Position numbers and translations under genes: made by a program. 41,690 bases of DNA from an uncultured Lachnospiraceae bacterium. Lineage in GTDB: Bacteria; Bacillota; Clostridia; Lachnospirales; Lachnospiraceae. Position 1 is the first letter of the stretch. Every line of letters starts with the position of its first letter. Below, in pieces: positions 25,120 to 32,046 of the stretch. The notes under the pieces were generated by a model. That model made no database searches. It was not told the origin of the DNA and saw nothing but the letters and a program-made list of their open reading frames with translations. Location: contig OMTX01000142.1 in assembly GCA_900314085.1 (NCBI GenBank), positions 1 through 41,690 on the forward strand, given 5' to 3'.

Positions 25120-27042
25120 TCAGATAATCCGGAAGACTTCAAGCAGACGCCGTCCCTCTTCCGTATCGCGGACATAGACCGGGATGGTGTCAAGATCTGC
25201 CTTTGCCGTGATGCGGCTTCCGGAGACGCGCCCGCCTGTCCGGACGTCAATCCAATTGTCGGCTGGCAGATATACCTCCCGTTCCCGTGCCCCGTCCTTG
25301 AGAATCGGCGCCACGAGCATTTCACGTCCAAGCAGATATTCCGTCTTCTCTGTATATGCCGCTTTCTCGTCGTAGTGATAGAAAAGAGGACGCATGACAG
25401 GAATTCCCGTCCGGCTGCACTCTTCCATCAGGCCGGAAAGATATGGTGCGAGCGCCTGGTGGAGCTTCGAGCACCGGGCAAGATTTTCGAGCAGCTCCGC
25501 ATCGGCATCGAACTGGACGTCGTTCACCGGCTGGTTCCCCTCGTGCGACCGCCAGAGGGGAGAAAAGACATTCATCTGCTCCCAGCGAATCAGGAGTTCC
25601 TTCGTCCGCCGCATTTTCATCACGGTCGTATACCCGCCGACGTCGGAATGGGCGATGCCAAAGCCGCTCATAGCGAGAGAAAACGTTGCCGGAATGACCG
25701 CCGGAAGCCCATCGTCCACGGACCAGTCCACATGCTGGTCGCCGGTCCACATCATGTCCGAATGGCGAACCGTTTCCGTGTGGCCGGACCGGGTGAAGAA
25801 GAAGACCTCCGATTCTTTTCCGCACTCTTCAATAGCTTCCCGATTGAGGCGGGCCCATATCTCCGGCCAGCGGTTGTGAACGGCTTCCGGATCTTCTCCG
25901 CTATAGAGGACGCAGTCCGTCGGCAGGTACTCGCCGAAATCCGCCATCCAGCCCGCCATGCCGATCCCGATCATATGCGTTTTGATCAGGTCCTTGTACC
26001 AGGCATAGGCGGCAGGGTTCGTAAAGTCGATCATCGCTGCCGGGAAAGTCGTAATGGTGACGAGATAATCCTTCCCCTCGCGATCCTTCACACAGTAGCC
26101 TTTCGCGGAGGCCTCTTTGTAAAGGTCCTTCTCGATTGCCATAAAGGGATTGATATAGCCGAGGAAGTGAATGCCCTCTTCCTTCCAGGCTTTGATCTTT
26201 TCCGGAAGATGCGGGTAAAGGTCGTGGTCGTATTCCCAGTTCCACATGACCTGATAGCCGAAGCCGGTCTCCCGGCAGCCGCACCAGTCCTGGCTCCAGA
26301 CGCCGGTCACTGCAGCGCCGACTTCCCTGGCTTTCCGTAGCTTTTCATCGATGACGGCCGGTCCCTTTTGGATGGCAAGGATGGCGCCCTCGTTCAGCCA
26401 CTGCGGAAGGATCCGCTGATGGCCAAGCAGATCTGCAAGCTTTCCGGAAAGCGCTTCGAAGGATTCCGCCCGGCCAATGAAGAAATGGGGCTCCTCTTCC
26501 AGCCGGACCGTGATCTTTCCCTGCTTTGAGAAATCAATCTCCGAATACCGGTCCGTCACGAAGTGCATGAAGTACTTCCCGCTCGACGTAAAGGTCGGCT
26601 GGGCATAATAGGATTCGTAGGTGCCGAACTTTTCCGTATGATCCGGACGGACACCAAAAAATGTCTGCCGGATCAGCTTCTTTGCAATCCGCTTCGTATT
26701 CTGGTGCTCTGCCACCCAGATGCGGACATTCTCCCCGGCGAGATCGAACGCAGAGTAGGTCTCCCCGCACCCGTAGTAGTGCTCCCCCGCCGGCGCCTGA
26801 AAGGTCAGCTCATATCGGTTGATTCCGGCAGGCGTCTTTTTCGCGGTGCCTTCAGCCAGGACAACTTTCTCCTTCAGCTTTACAACGACTTCCAGAAGTC
26901 CATCCCTCTCACTTGTCTCAAGATCGAAGGCCGCTGGCCGCAGCCGCTCCGACCGCTTGTAGCTGAAACTCCCGCGGGACATGGTGAAGCGGTCCTCCCC
27001 GATCCCTGCCCGAAGCGTCAACCCCTCTAACAGTTTTTCCAT
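25120..27042 (-). CDS. sftG: GH31 sulfoquinovosidase (YihQ-like) with Arg301-to-Gln change
   Basis: Retaining alpha-glycosidase that releases SQ from sulfoquinovosyl glycerides. The 640-residue protein aligns without gaps to remembered E. coli YihQ across the catalytic core, at a constant offset of 37. The nucleophile is Asp368 in WMADFGEYLPTD (YihQ 405) and the acid/base is Asp435 in MWTGDQHVDWS (YihQ 472). Gln225, Gln251, Trp267 and Tyr471 match the sulfosugar-binding Q262, Q288, W304 and Y508. Residue 264 is Gln where YihQ has the sulfonate-binding Arg301. No signal peptide is seen, so hydrolysis follows import. GGGGGAATGT precedes the ATG. It heads the operon. The enzyme is far closer to YihQ than to ordinary alpha-glucosidases, but the missing Arg leaves substrate range open. 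Confidence 0.87.
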   Translation of the reverse strand: MEKLLEGLTLRAGIGEDRFTMSRGSFSYKRSERLRPAAFDLETSERDGLLEVVVKLKEKVVLAEGTAKKTPAGINRYELTFQAPAGEHYYGCGETYSAFDLAGENVRIWVAEHQNTKRIAKKLIRQTFFGVRPDHTEKFGTYESYYAQPTFTSSGKYFMHFVTDRYSEIDFSKQGKITVRLEEEPHFFIGRAESFEALSGKLADLLGHQRILPQWLNEGAILAIQKGPAVIDEKLRKAREVGAAVTGVWSQDWCGCRETGFGYQVMWNWEYDHDLYPHLPEKIKAWKEEGIHFLGYINPFMAIEKDLYKEASAKGYCVKDREGKDYLVTITTFPAAMIDFTNPAAYAWYKDLIKTHMIGIGMAGWMADFGEYLPTDCVLYSGEDPEAVHNRWPEIWARLNREAIEECGKESEVFFFTRSGHTETVRHSDMMWTGDQHVDWSVDDGLPAVIPATFSLAMSGFGIAHSDVGGYTTVMKMRRTKELLIRWEQMNVFSPLWRSHEGNQPVNDVQFDADAELLENLARCSKLHQALAPYLSGLMEECSRTGIPVMRPLFYHYDEKAAYTEKTEYLLGREMLVAPILKDGAREREVYLPADNWIDVRTGGRVSGSRITAKADLDTIPVYVRDTEEGRRLLEVFRII

Positions 27043-27058
27043 ACATTCCCCCGATATG

Positions 27059-27109
27059 TTTAATTAACTCTTTTAATTAAATAATAGTAAAAAAGGGCTG
27101 CTAATGCAA
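27059..27109 (-). promoter_or_regulatory. Sulfoquinovose operon promoter and palindromic operator
   Basis: On the minus strand TTGCAT (complement of 27104-27109), a 17-base spacer and TATTAT (complement of 27081-27086) form a sigma-A promoter. It begins inside the terminator of the upstream ATPase gene. The palindrome TTTAATTAA-N5-TTAATTAAA (27059-27081) starts at the -10 and covers the expected transcription start, which suits a repressor. The ROK protein at the other end of the cluster is the obvious candidate. Confidence 0.65.
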
Positions 27110-27112
27110 CCC
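27089..27112 (-). terminator. Terminator after the P-type ATPase gene
   Basis: The 7-base arms GGGTTGC/GCAGCCC, with one wobble, enclose a 4-base loop. T6 follows on the minus strand. It begins 8 bases after the ATPase stop codon and overlaps the next promoter. Confidence 0.75.
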
Positions 27113-27119
27113 GTTTTTA

Positions 27120-29531
27120 TTATTTCTTTTTCATTTTCTGCGGCCGCCACTTGAAGAGACGGGTGAGCCAGTGCATCACCGTGTTTTCCGCAAGCGCAAA
27201 GACACAGAAGAGCATGATGCAGCGGGTCGATACGAAGCCGAGTCCGAAGAGATTCGGGAAGAGGAAGGCCGCCACAATCATGCCGCAGATGCAGCCGATG
27301 ATGACGGTCATCCGGTACCGGTTCAGGGGATGCGAAATCTCAATCAGGATCATGAAGCCCACAATGGCCAGAAGGAAGGTCGACGCAATGCTGACGTCTC
27401 CGTCCGGAATCTTGAAGACCTGCCCGAAGATGACCATCCCCGCAATGAAAACAAAGGAGGTCAGGGACGCCGGCATGGCGGAAAGAAGGACAGTCCGAAT
27501 GAAGTGGTCCTTCTGCTTCTTCGTATTCTCCTCAAAGGCCAGGAAGAAGGCGGGCACTCCGATATTGAAGAAGGAGATCAGGGAGATCTGCGCCGCCGTC
27601 AGCGGATAGGACATAAAGCTGATGATGGAAAATACTGCCAGGAAGAGGGAAAAGAGGTTCTTGTACAGAAATAGTGTAGCCGACCTCGTCAGATTGTTGA
27701 TATTCCGCCGCCCCTCGGATACGATTTCCTTCATATGGGAAAAGTCGGAATCGAGAAGGACCACCTGTGCCGCATTGGCCGCAGCTTCGCAGCCGGATCC
27801 CATGGCAATCGAGCAATCCGCCTCCTTCATGGCAAGGATATCGTTCACGCCGTCGCCGGTCATGGCGACCTTCTTCCCCGAGGACCGGATGGCCCGGACA
27901 AGAGACTTCTTCTGCTCCGGTGTCACGCGGCCAAAGACCGTGTATTTCAGGGCAGCCTCTTTGAGTTCTGTTGAGCCCGGCTTGATTCCGGACATGTCGA
28001 TATAGGAATCCGCATGGGCAATCTTCGCCTTTGCCGCAATCTTTGAAACCGTCTCGGGGTTGTCGCCGGAAATGACCTTGACGCGGACGCCCTGGTTTTT
28101 GAAAGATTCGAAGGTTCCCGGAGCATTCTCCCGAATATGGTTTTCAATGGCAATGAAAAGAAGGGTTTTCCCGTCTTTTGCAAAGGCAAGAACACGGGTT
28201 CCGGAAGCGGCCAGGGCATCGAGCCGTTCCTTTGCGGCTATCCTGGAAGTCTCGTCCGCTACATACTCCGGGGCTCCAAGCCGGTAGACACCGTCTCCTG
28301 CCTGGATTTCCGAGTACTTGTTTTTCGAATCAAATGGCGTGACCTTCACCGGGTGAAAAGGCGTAGAAAAGGTCTTGTCCCCGTAGTAGGCCCGCAGGGC
28401 GGAAGCCGTTGCATTGTTGTCGGGAACCGCTGCCATATAGGCTTTCAGAGCTCCCTCGGCAGCAGACAGATCACCTGTAGCAGTGCTTCCCGCTGCCTGT
28501 GCCCGATTGCCCGGCTGTACAGTCCCGGAAGTCTGCATCATTCCTTCTATCTGTGTACTTCCTTCTGCCTGCGGAGAGCCTGTACCCGGCGCGAAGACTT
28601 CCGCCACCGTCATGTCGGCATCCGTGATGGTTCCGGTCTTGTCGACGCAGATGACGTCCACCCGGGCCAGAGCCTCGATAGACTTCATATCGTGCAGGAG
28701 GACATGATGGGTGGCGAGCTTTGCGGCGCTCATGGCAAGAGCCACGGTTAGCAGGAGATAGAGGCCTTCGGGAATCATGCCGATGACCGCCCCGACCGCG
28801 GACTGCACGCTCTGGGCAAAGGTATTGCCATTCGCTATCATGGACTGGGCGAAGAGAATGCCGCCGACGGGAATGATCAGGATGCCGGCCACCTTGATGA
28901 TGGCGTCAATGGACCGGACCATCTCCGACTGCTTTTCTCCCGCCGCCTTTGCTTTCGCGGAAAGCTTTGCCGCATAGGAATCAGCTCCGACACGTTCAAG
29001 CCGGCAGACACATTTTCCTGAAACGACAAAGGAACCGGAAAGGAGGGTATCCCCCTTCTTCTTCTCGATCTCATCGGCTTCGCCGGTGAGAAGGGACTCA
29101 TTCACATTGACTGTCCCGGACAGGACGACGGCATCTGCCGGAATCTGGTCGCCGGACGAAAGAAACAGCACATCGTCCTTCACAAGCCGGTCAGCCTTGA
29201 CCATCGCCTTGGCCCCATCGCGAACGGCCTCGTAATCCGTCACCGTAAGCAGCGTCAGCTTGTCAATGGTCCGCTTGGAAGCAATCTGCTGAATGATGCC
29301 GATTGCCGTATTGATGATAATGACAAAGAGAAAGGTCAGGTCGTTGTAGTTGCCTGAAATGATCAGGAGGACCGCCAGCACCGCAAAGATGGCATTGAAG
29401 TAGGTGCAGATATTGTCGCGGACAATCTGCCCTTGTGTCTTTCCGGTATTTGTTTCCGTGACATTGACCTGCCCGGCGGCGACACGCTCGCGCACTTCAT
29501 CAGTTGTAAGTCCTGTAATTGTATTTTCCAT
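27120..29531 (-). CDS. P-type cation-transporting ATPase (CtpE-like)
   Basis: An 803-residue membrane cation pump. The actuator motif LLTGEAD is at 147-153. The membrane motif PEGL is at 254-257. The phosphorylated Asp297 is in CVDKTGT. A later MTGDGVNDILAMKEAD and about six C-terminal helices complete the family plan. No heavy-metal-binding domain or CPC motif is present. MIPEGL and the overall length resemble the CtpE-type Ca2+/divalent cation pumps, but the ion is uncertain. A Ser/Thr/Gly/Gln-rich insert (about 315-360) follows the phosphorylation site and looks recently expanded. AAGGTGAATC precedes the ATG. The HD-GYP gene ends 49 bases upstream, so a two-gene operon is likely. Confidence 0.9.
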   Translation of the reverse strand: MENTITGLTTDEVRERVAAGQVNVTETNTGKTQGQIVRDNICTYFNAIFAVLAVLLIISGNYNDLTFLFVIIINTAIGIIQQIASKRTIDKLTLLTVTDYEAVRDGAKAMVKADRLVKDDVLFLSSGDQIPADAVVLSGTVNVNESLLTGEADEIEKKKGDTLLSGSFVVSGKCVCRLERVGADSYAAKLSAKAKAAGEKQSEMVRSIDAIIKVAGILIIPVGGILFAQSMIANGNTFAQSVQSAVGAVIGMIPEGLYLLLTVALAMSAAKLATHHVLLHDMKSIEALARVDVICVDKTGTITDADMTVAEVFAPGTGSPQAEGSTQIEGMMQTSGTVQPGNRAQAAGSTATGDLSAAEGALKAYMAAVPDNNATASALRAYYGDKTFSTPFHPVKVTPFDSKNKYSEIQAGDGVYRLGAPEYVADETSRIAAKERLDALAASGTRVLAFAKDGKTLLFIAIENHIRENAPGTFESFKNQGVRVKVISGDNPETVSKIAAKAKIAHADSYIDMSGIKPGSTELKEAALKYTVFGRVTPEQKKSLVRAIRSSGKKVAMTGDGVNDILAMKEADCSIAMGSGCEAAANAAQVVLLDSDFSHMKEIVSEGRRNINNLTRSATLFLYKNLFSLFLAVFSIISFMSYPLTAAQISLISFFNIGVPAFFLAFEENTKKQKDHFIRTVLLSAMPASLTSFVFIAGMVIFGQVFKIPDGDVSIASTFLLAIVGFMILIEISHPLNRYRMTVIIGCICGMIVAAFLFPNLFGLGFVSTRCIMLFCVFALAENTVMHWLTRLFKWRPQKMKKK

Positions 29532-29545
29532 GATTCACCTTACAG

Positions 29546-29578
29546 ACATGCGGGGACGCCGCAGGCGCCCCCACATGT
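29546..29578 (-). other. Long intercistronic hairpin before the ATPase gene
   Basis: Arms 29546-29559 and 29563-29578 pair almost fully (ACATG, GGGG and CGCC blocks separated by single mismatches) around a 3-base loop. There is no T-run on either strand. It sits next to the ATPase ribosome binding site, so it may affect mRNA stability or translation. Confidence 0.5.
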
Positions 29579-29580
29579 CG

Positions 29581-31656
29581 TTACATCCATCCGAGCGACC
29601 ATGCACTTACATTTCCCGCCTTCCACGATGCCATCGAGGCGTTTTTGTGCAGGATGATGGCCATGGTCTCTTCCACCATATGGCTTTCGAGAGGGCGCAT
29701 CAGCACATTGTCCGCGCCGGCGGAAATGAGGCCGCAGAAATTTTCAAATGTGCGGTCAGCAGACGTTGCAACGATGGAAATCTGCGGATACTTTGCCCGC
29801 AGCTCTGCAATATGAACCCGGTCAGCTCCGTCGGCATCGATGATGACAGCAGCCTCCTTGAGCTGAGCCTCTGAAAGACTGTCCAGGATGGAAAGGTCAG
29901 TGATATTCTCGACGTCAAAAAGAACACTGCCGGACAGCATCTCGGAAACCCTTGTCTCCGCCCGGTCATTCAGCGCAAAAATGACACCGACACGCTCATT
30001 CTCTTCCTGTCTCAGGTGGTAATCCCTGTCCCTGTCTATAATTTCAATCATGACACGGGCGGCTTCCGGATCGAACTGGGTACCGGCATTTCGCACGAAT
30101 TCATCGCGGACGACCTGCTGGGGCAGGATGTCCCGGTAGCCCCGGCGGGATGTCATAGCGTCGTAGGAATCGGCAACGCCGATGATCCGGGCAATCTCCG
30201 GGATATTCTCTCCGGAAAGTCCGTCCGGATAGCCCTTGCCGTCGTAGCGCTCGTGATGCCAGCGGGCTCCGTACAGAATTTCCGGAATAGAGGTAATGGC
30301 AGAAAGCATGGCGTAACCGGTCGTCGGATGGAGCTTGACAACCTGAAACTCATCCCCGGTCAGCTTGCCCCGCTTGTTTAAGATTTCATCGGGAACATGA
30401 ATCTTTCCGACGTCATGCAGAAGGCTGGTGACATAGATCAGGTCCTGCTCCGCCTTCGTCTTTCCCATCTCCCGCGCAATCATCTTCGAATAGCAGGCCA
30501 CACGGAAGGAGTGACCGGAAGTATAGCGATCCTTGGAGTCGACCATGGACATAAGGGAGGTGACAGTTTGCGTCAGCGTTTCAGCCAGACGGTTTTCCGC
30601 CTGCGTCAAAGACTCTGTCTTCAGGGAAACCTCCTTTTCGAGATCCGACCGGTACTGGGCCATGAACTCCTGGTGCTTGTTTCGCTCAGTGACGTCAAGC
30701 AGCCAGAGGGCATCGATATTCTGTCCCTTCTCTTCCACCTTCCAAACCTTGGGCTCGTAAACCCGGTCTTCTATTGTCACTTCATTCATTCCGCCGGAGA
30801 GAAGCGCCGCGGCCTTTTCCGAGGCATCCGCCACCGGCATCCAGGTGACGGCATCCCGGAGCTCGGGAAAGAGTTCAAAGCCCCGGTCATTTGCCGCCAG
30901 GAAGTATTTCGAATCGGAGATCAGAATGACCGCCGCGTCCTGGGCATTGACCGCAATGTCCCGCACAATGGTGTCCATGTCATAAACACGCCCCAGGTAG
31001 ACAATCATGTTGAGGAAAATCATGACAAGGGCCGCGGCAAGGGGAACAAGCGAAACCACCGGATCTGCAGCAAGCTCAAATATATACACGATGGAAGGAA
31101 TCAGAATGCAGAGCAGCATCAGGACCGTGACGGAAATCCGCACCCGGTAATAGCGGATGAGGTACAGAATAATGAAAACAACCGCCATGATGAGATACAA
31201 AAACTCCATGGCGAAGTAGACGTAGGCGGAAAGCGTATAGCCGCTGCGGACGAGAAAAGGCAGTTCTCCTCTCCGGGTGAAAGAAAAATCCGTATAGAAA
31301 ACACCGGGGATGCCGATGAAACAGATCATGACTGACTCGAAGGAGTTCATGAGAGCCATGACGACGACCGCCCCCTTCGGCAGGCTCCGCCTCGTATAGG
31401 CAGCGATGAAGAGAAGAATCAGGAACCAGAGCCAGCAGCCCGTGAAGTTGATGACCTTGTAGGCGGCAACCATGGACGTTTCCCCGTCCGCGCAGACGGT
31501 CAGAAAACGGCCGAGAGCGAGCAGGATGACAAGGAAGGAGCCGCAGAGAAGGTAGCGACGGATGCTTCCCGGCCGCTGAAAGAAGGCCATAGCCGCGGGG
31601 ATGAGGGCTGCCGCAATGGAAATGCCGTAGAAAATCTGTGCTGCCAGAACAGTCAT
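29581..31656 (-). CDS. Membrane HD-GYP phosphodiesterase with receiver-like tail
   Basis: A 691-residue signalling protein. About seven N-terminal transmembrane helices (1-222) resemble the 7TM sensor region of some histidine kinases. A degenerate PAS-like segment (about 235-325, ending LLDVTERNKHQEF) and a coiled coil (330-362) precede the HD-GYP domain. All metal motifs are present: His414-Asp415 in LLHDVGKIH, His467-His468, and DGKGYPDGLSG at 472-482. The domain normally hydrolyses cyclic di-GMP or related dinucleotides. The last 140 residues look like a receiver fold (ISIVATS, AGADNVLMRPLE) but lack an obvious phospho-acceptor pocket. AGGAGACATTTCC precedes the ATG. The partner signals are unknown. 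Confidence 0.9.
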   Translation of the reverse strand: MTVLAAQIFYGISIAAALIPAAMAFFQRPGSIRRYLLCGSFLVILLALGRFLTVCADGETSMVAAYKVINFTGCWLWFLILLFIAAYTRRSLPKGAVVVMALMNSFESVMICFIGIPGVFYTDFSFTRRGELPFLVRSGYTLSAYVYFAMEFLYLIMAVVFIILYLIRYYRVRISVTVLMLLCILIPSIVYIFELAADPVVSLVPLAAALVMIFLNMIVYLGRVYDMDTIVRDIAVNAQDAAVILISDSKYFLAANDRGFELFPELRDAVTWMPVADASEKAAALLSGGMNEVTIEDRVYEPKVWKVEEKGQNIDALWLLDVTERNKHQEFMAQYRSDLEKEVSLKTESLTQAENRLAETLTQTVTSLMSMVDSKDRYTSGHSFRVACYSKMIAREMGKTKAEQDLIYVTSLLHDVGKIHVPDEILNKRGKLTGDEFQVVKLHPTTGYAMLSAITSIPEILYGARWHHERYDGKGYPDGLSGENIPEIARIIGVADSYDAMTSRRGYRDILPQQVVRDEFVRNAGTQFDPEAARVMIEIIDRDRDYHLRQEENERVGVIFALNDRAETRVSEMLSGSVLFDVENITDLSILDSLSEAQLKEAAVIIDADGADRVHIAELRAKYPQISIVATSADRTFENFCGLISAGADNVLMRPLESHMVEETMAIILHKNASMASWKAGNVSAWSLGWM

Positions 31657-31741
31657 GGAAATGTCTCCTATAGAATGACAAATATAAAACGCCTTTTTCG
31701 GCCGTTGTTATCCGGAAGGGCGGAAAATATATACAAAGGAT

Positions 31742-31770
31742 ATTTTACCATAGAAAGCAGACGCCCACAA
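31742..31770 (-). promoter_or_regulatory. Promoter of the HD-GYP gene
   Basis: On the minus strand TTGTGG (complement of 31765-31770), 17 bases and TAAAAT (complement of 31742-31747) lie 85 bases before the HD-GYP start. It is divergent from the lon promoters. Confidence 0.5.
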
Positions 31771-31808
31771 AAAATTTCGAGTCTTCACAAAGCAGACGCA
31801 ATTCCGTG

Positions 31809-31853
31809 TATAATAAAGTCATCCTGTTAGCAACCAATCGCGTCGAGTGCTAA
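31809..31853 (+). promoter_or_regulatory. lon promoter P1 and CIRCE operator for HrcA
   Basis: TATAAT at 31809-31814 is followed, at the expected transcription start, by TTAGCAACC (31827-31835), a 9-base spacer and GAGTGCTAA (31845-31853). This is the CIRCE element, the binding site of the heat-shock repressor HrcA. The right arm is perfect, while the left arm differs from TTAGCACTC at its last three bases. It places lon under heat-shock control. The best -35 (TTCACA, 31784-31789) is 19 bases away and therefore weak. Confidence 0.85.
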
Positions 31854-31860
31854 AAATGTC

Positions 31861-31889
31861 TTGCAATTTTCGAAACAGGCGTGTATACT
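31861..31889 (+). promoter_or_regulatory. lon promoter P2
   Basis: TTGCAA (31861-31866), exactly 17 bases and TATACT (31884-31889) form a good sigma-A promoter 8 bases downstream of CIRCE. It would give basal lon transcription or also be controlled by HrcA bound just upstream. A small hairpin (CCGGGAA/TTCCCGG) lies in the leader at about 31898-31918. Confidence 0.6.
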
Positions 31890-32046
31890 AACGAAAACCG
31901 GGAAGAACCCGTTCCCGGAAAACAGTTACAGAGTCTGCCCCGCGAAACAAACCGCCGGGGTATGGCTTCCGTGAATGCAGCCACAGAATACGGCACCGGC
32001 TCCTGCAGCAGAAATACAGGCAGGGCCAGAAAGGAGTATTCCGAAT

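Noticed and set aside
31975..32046. 24-codon extension of Lon
   Set aside because: AAGGAG lies just before the internal ATG at 32047, and the extension is unconserved Ala/Pro-rich sequence in the leader.
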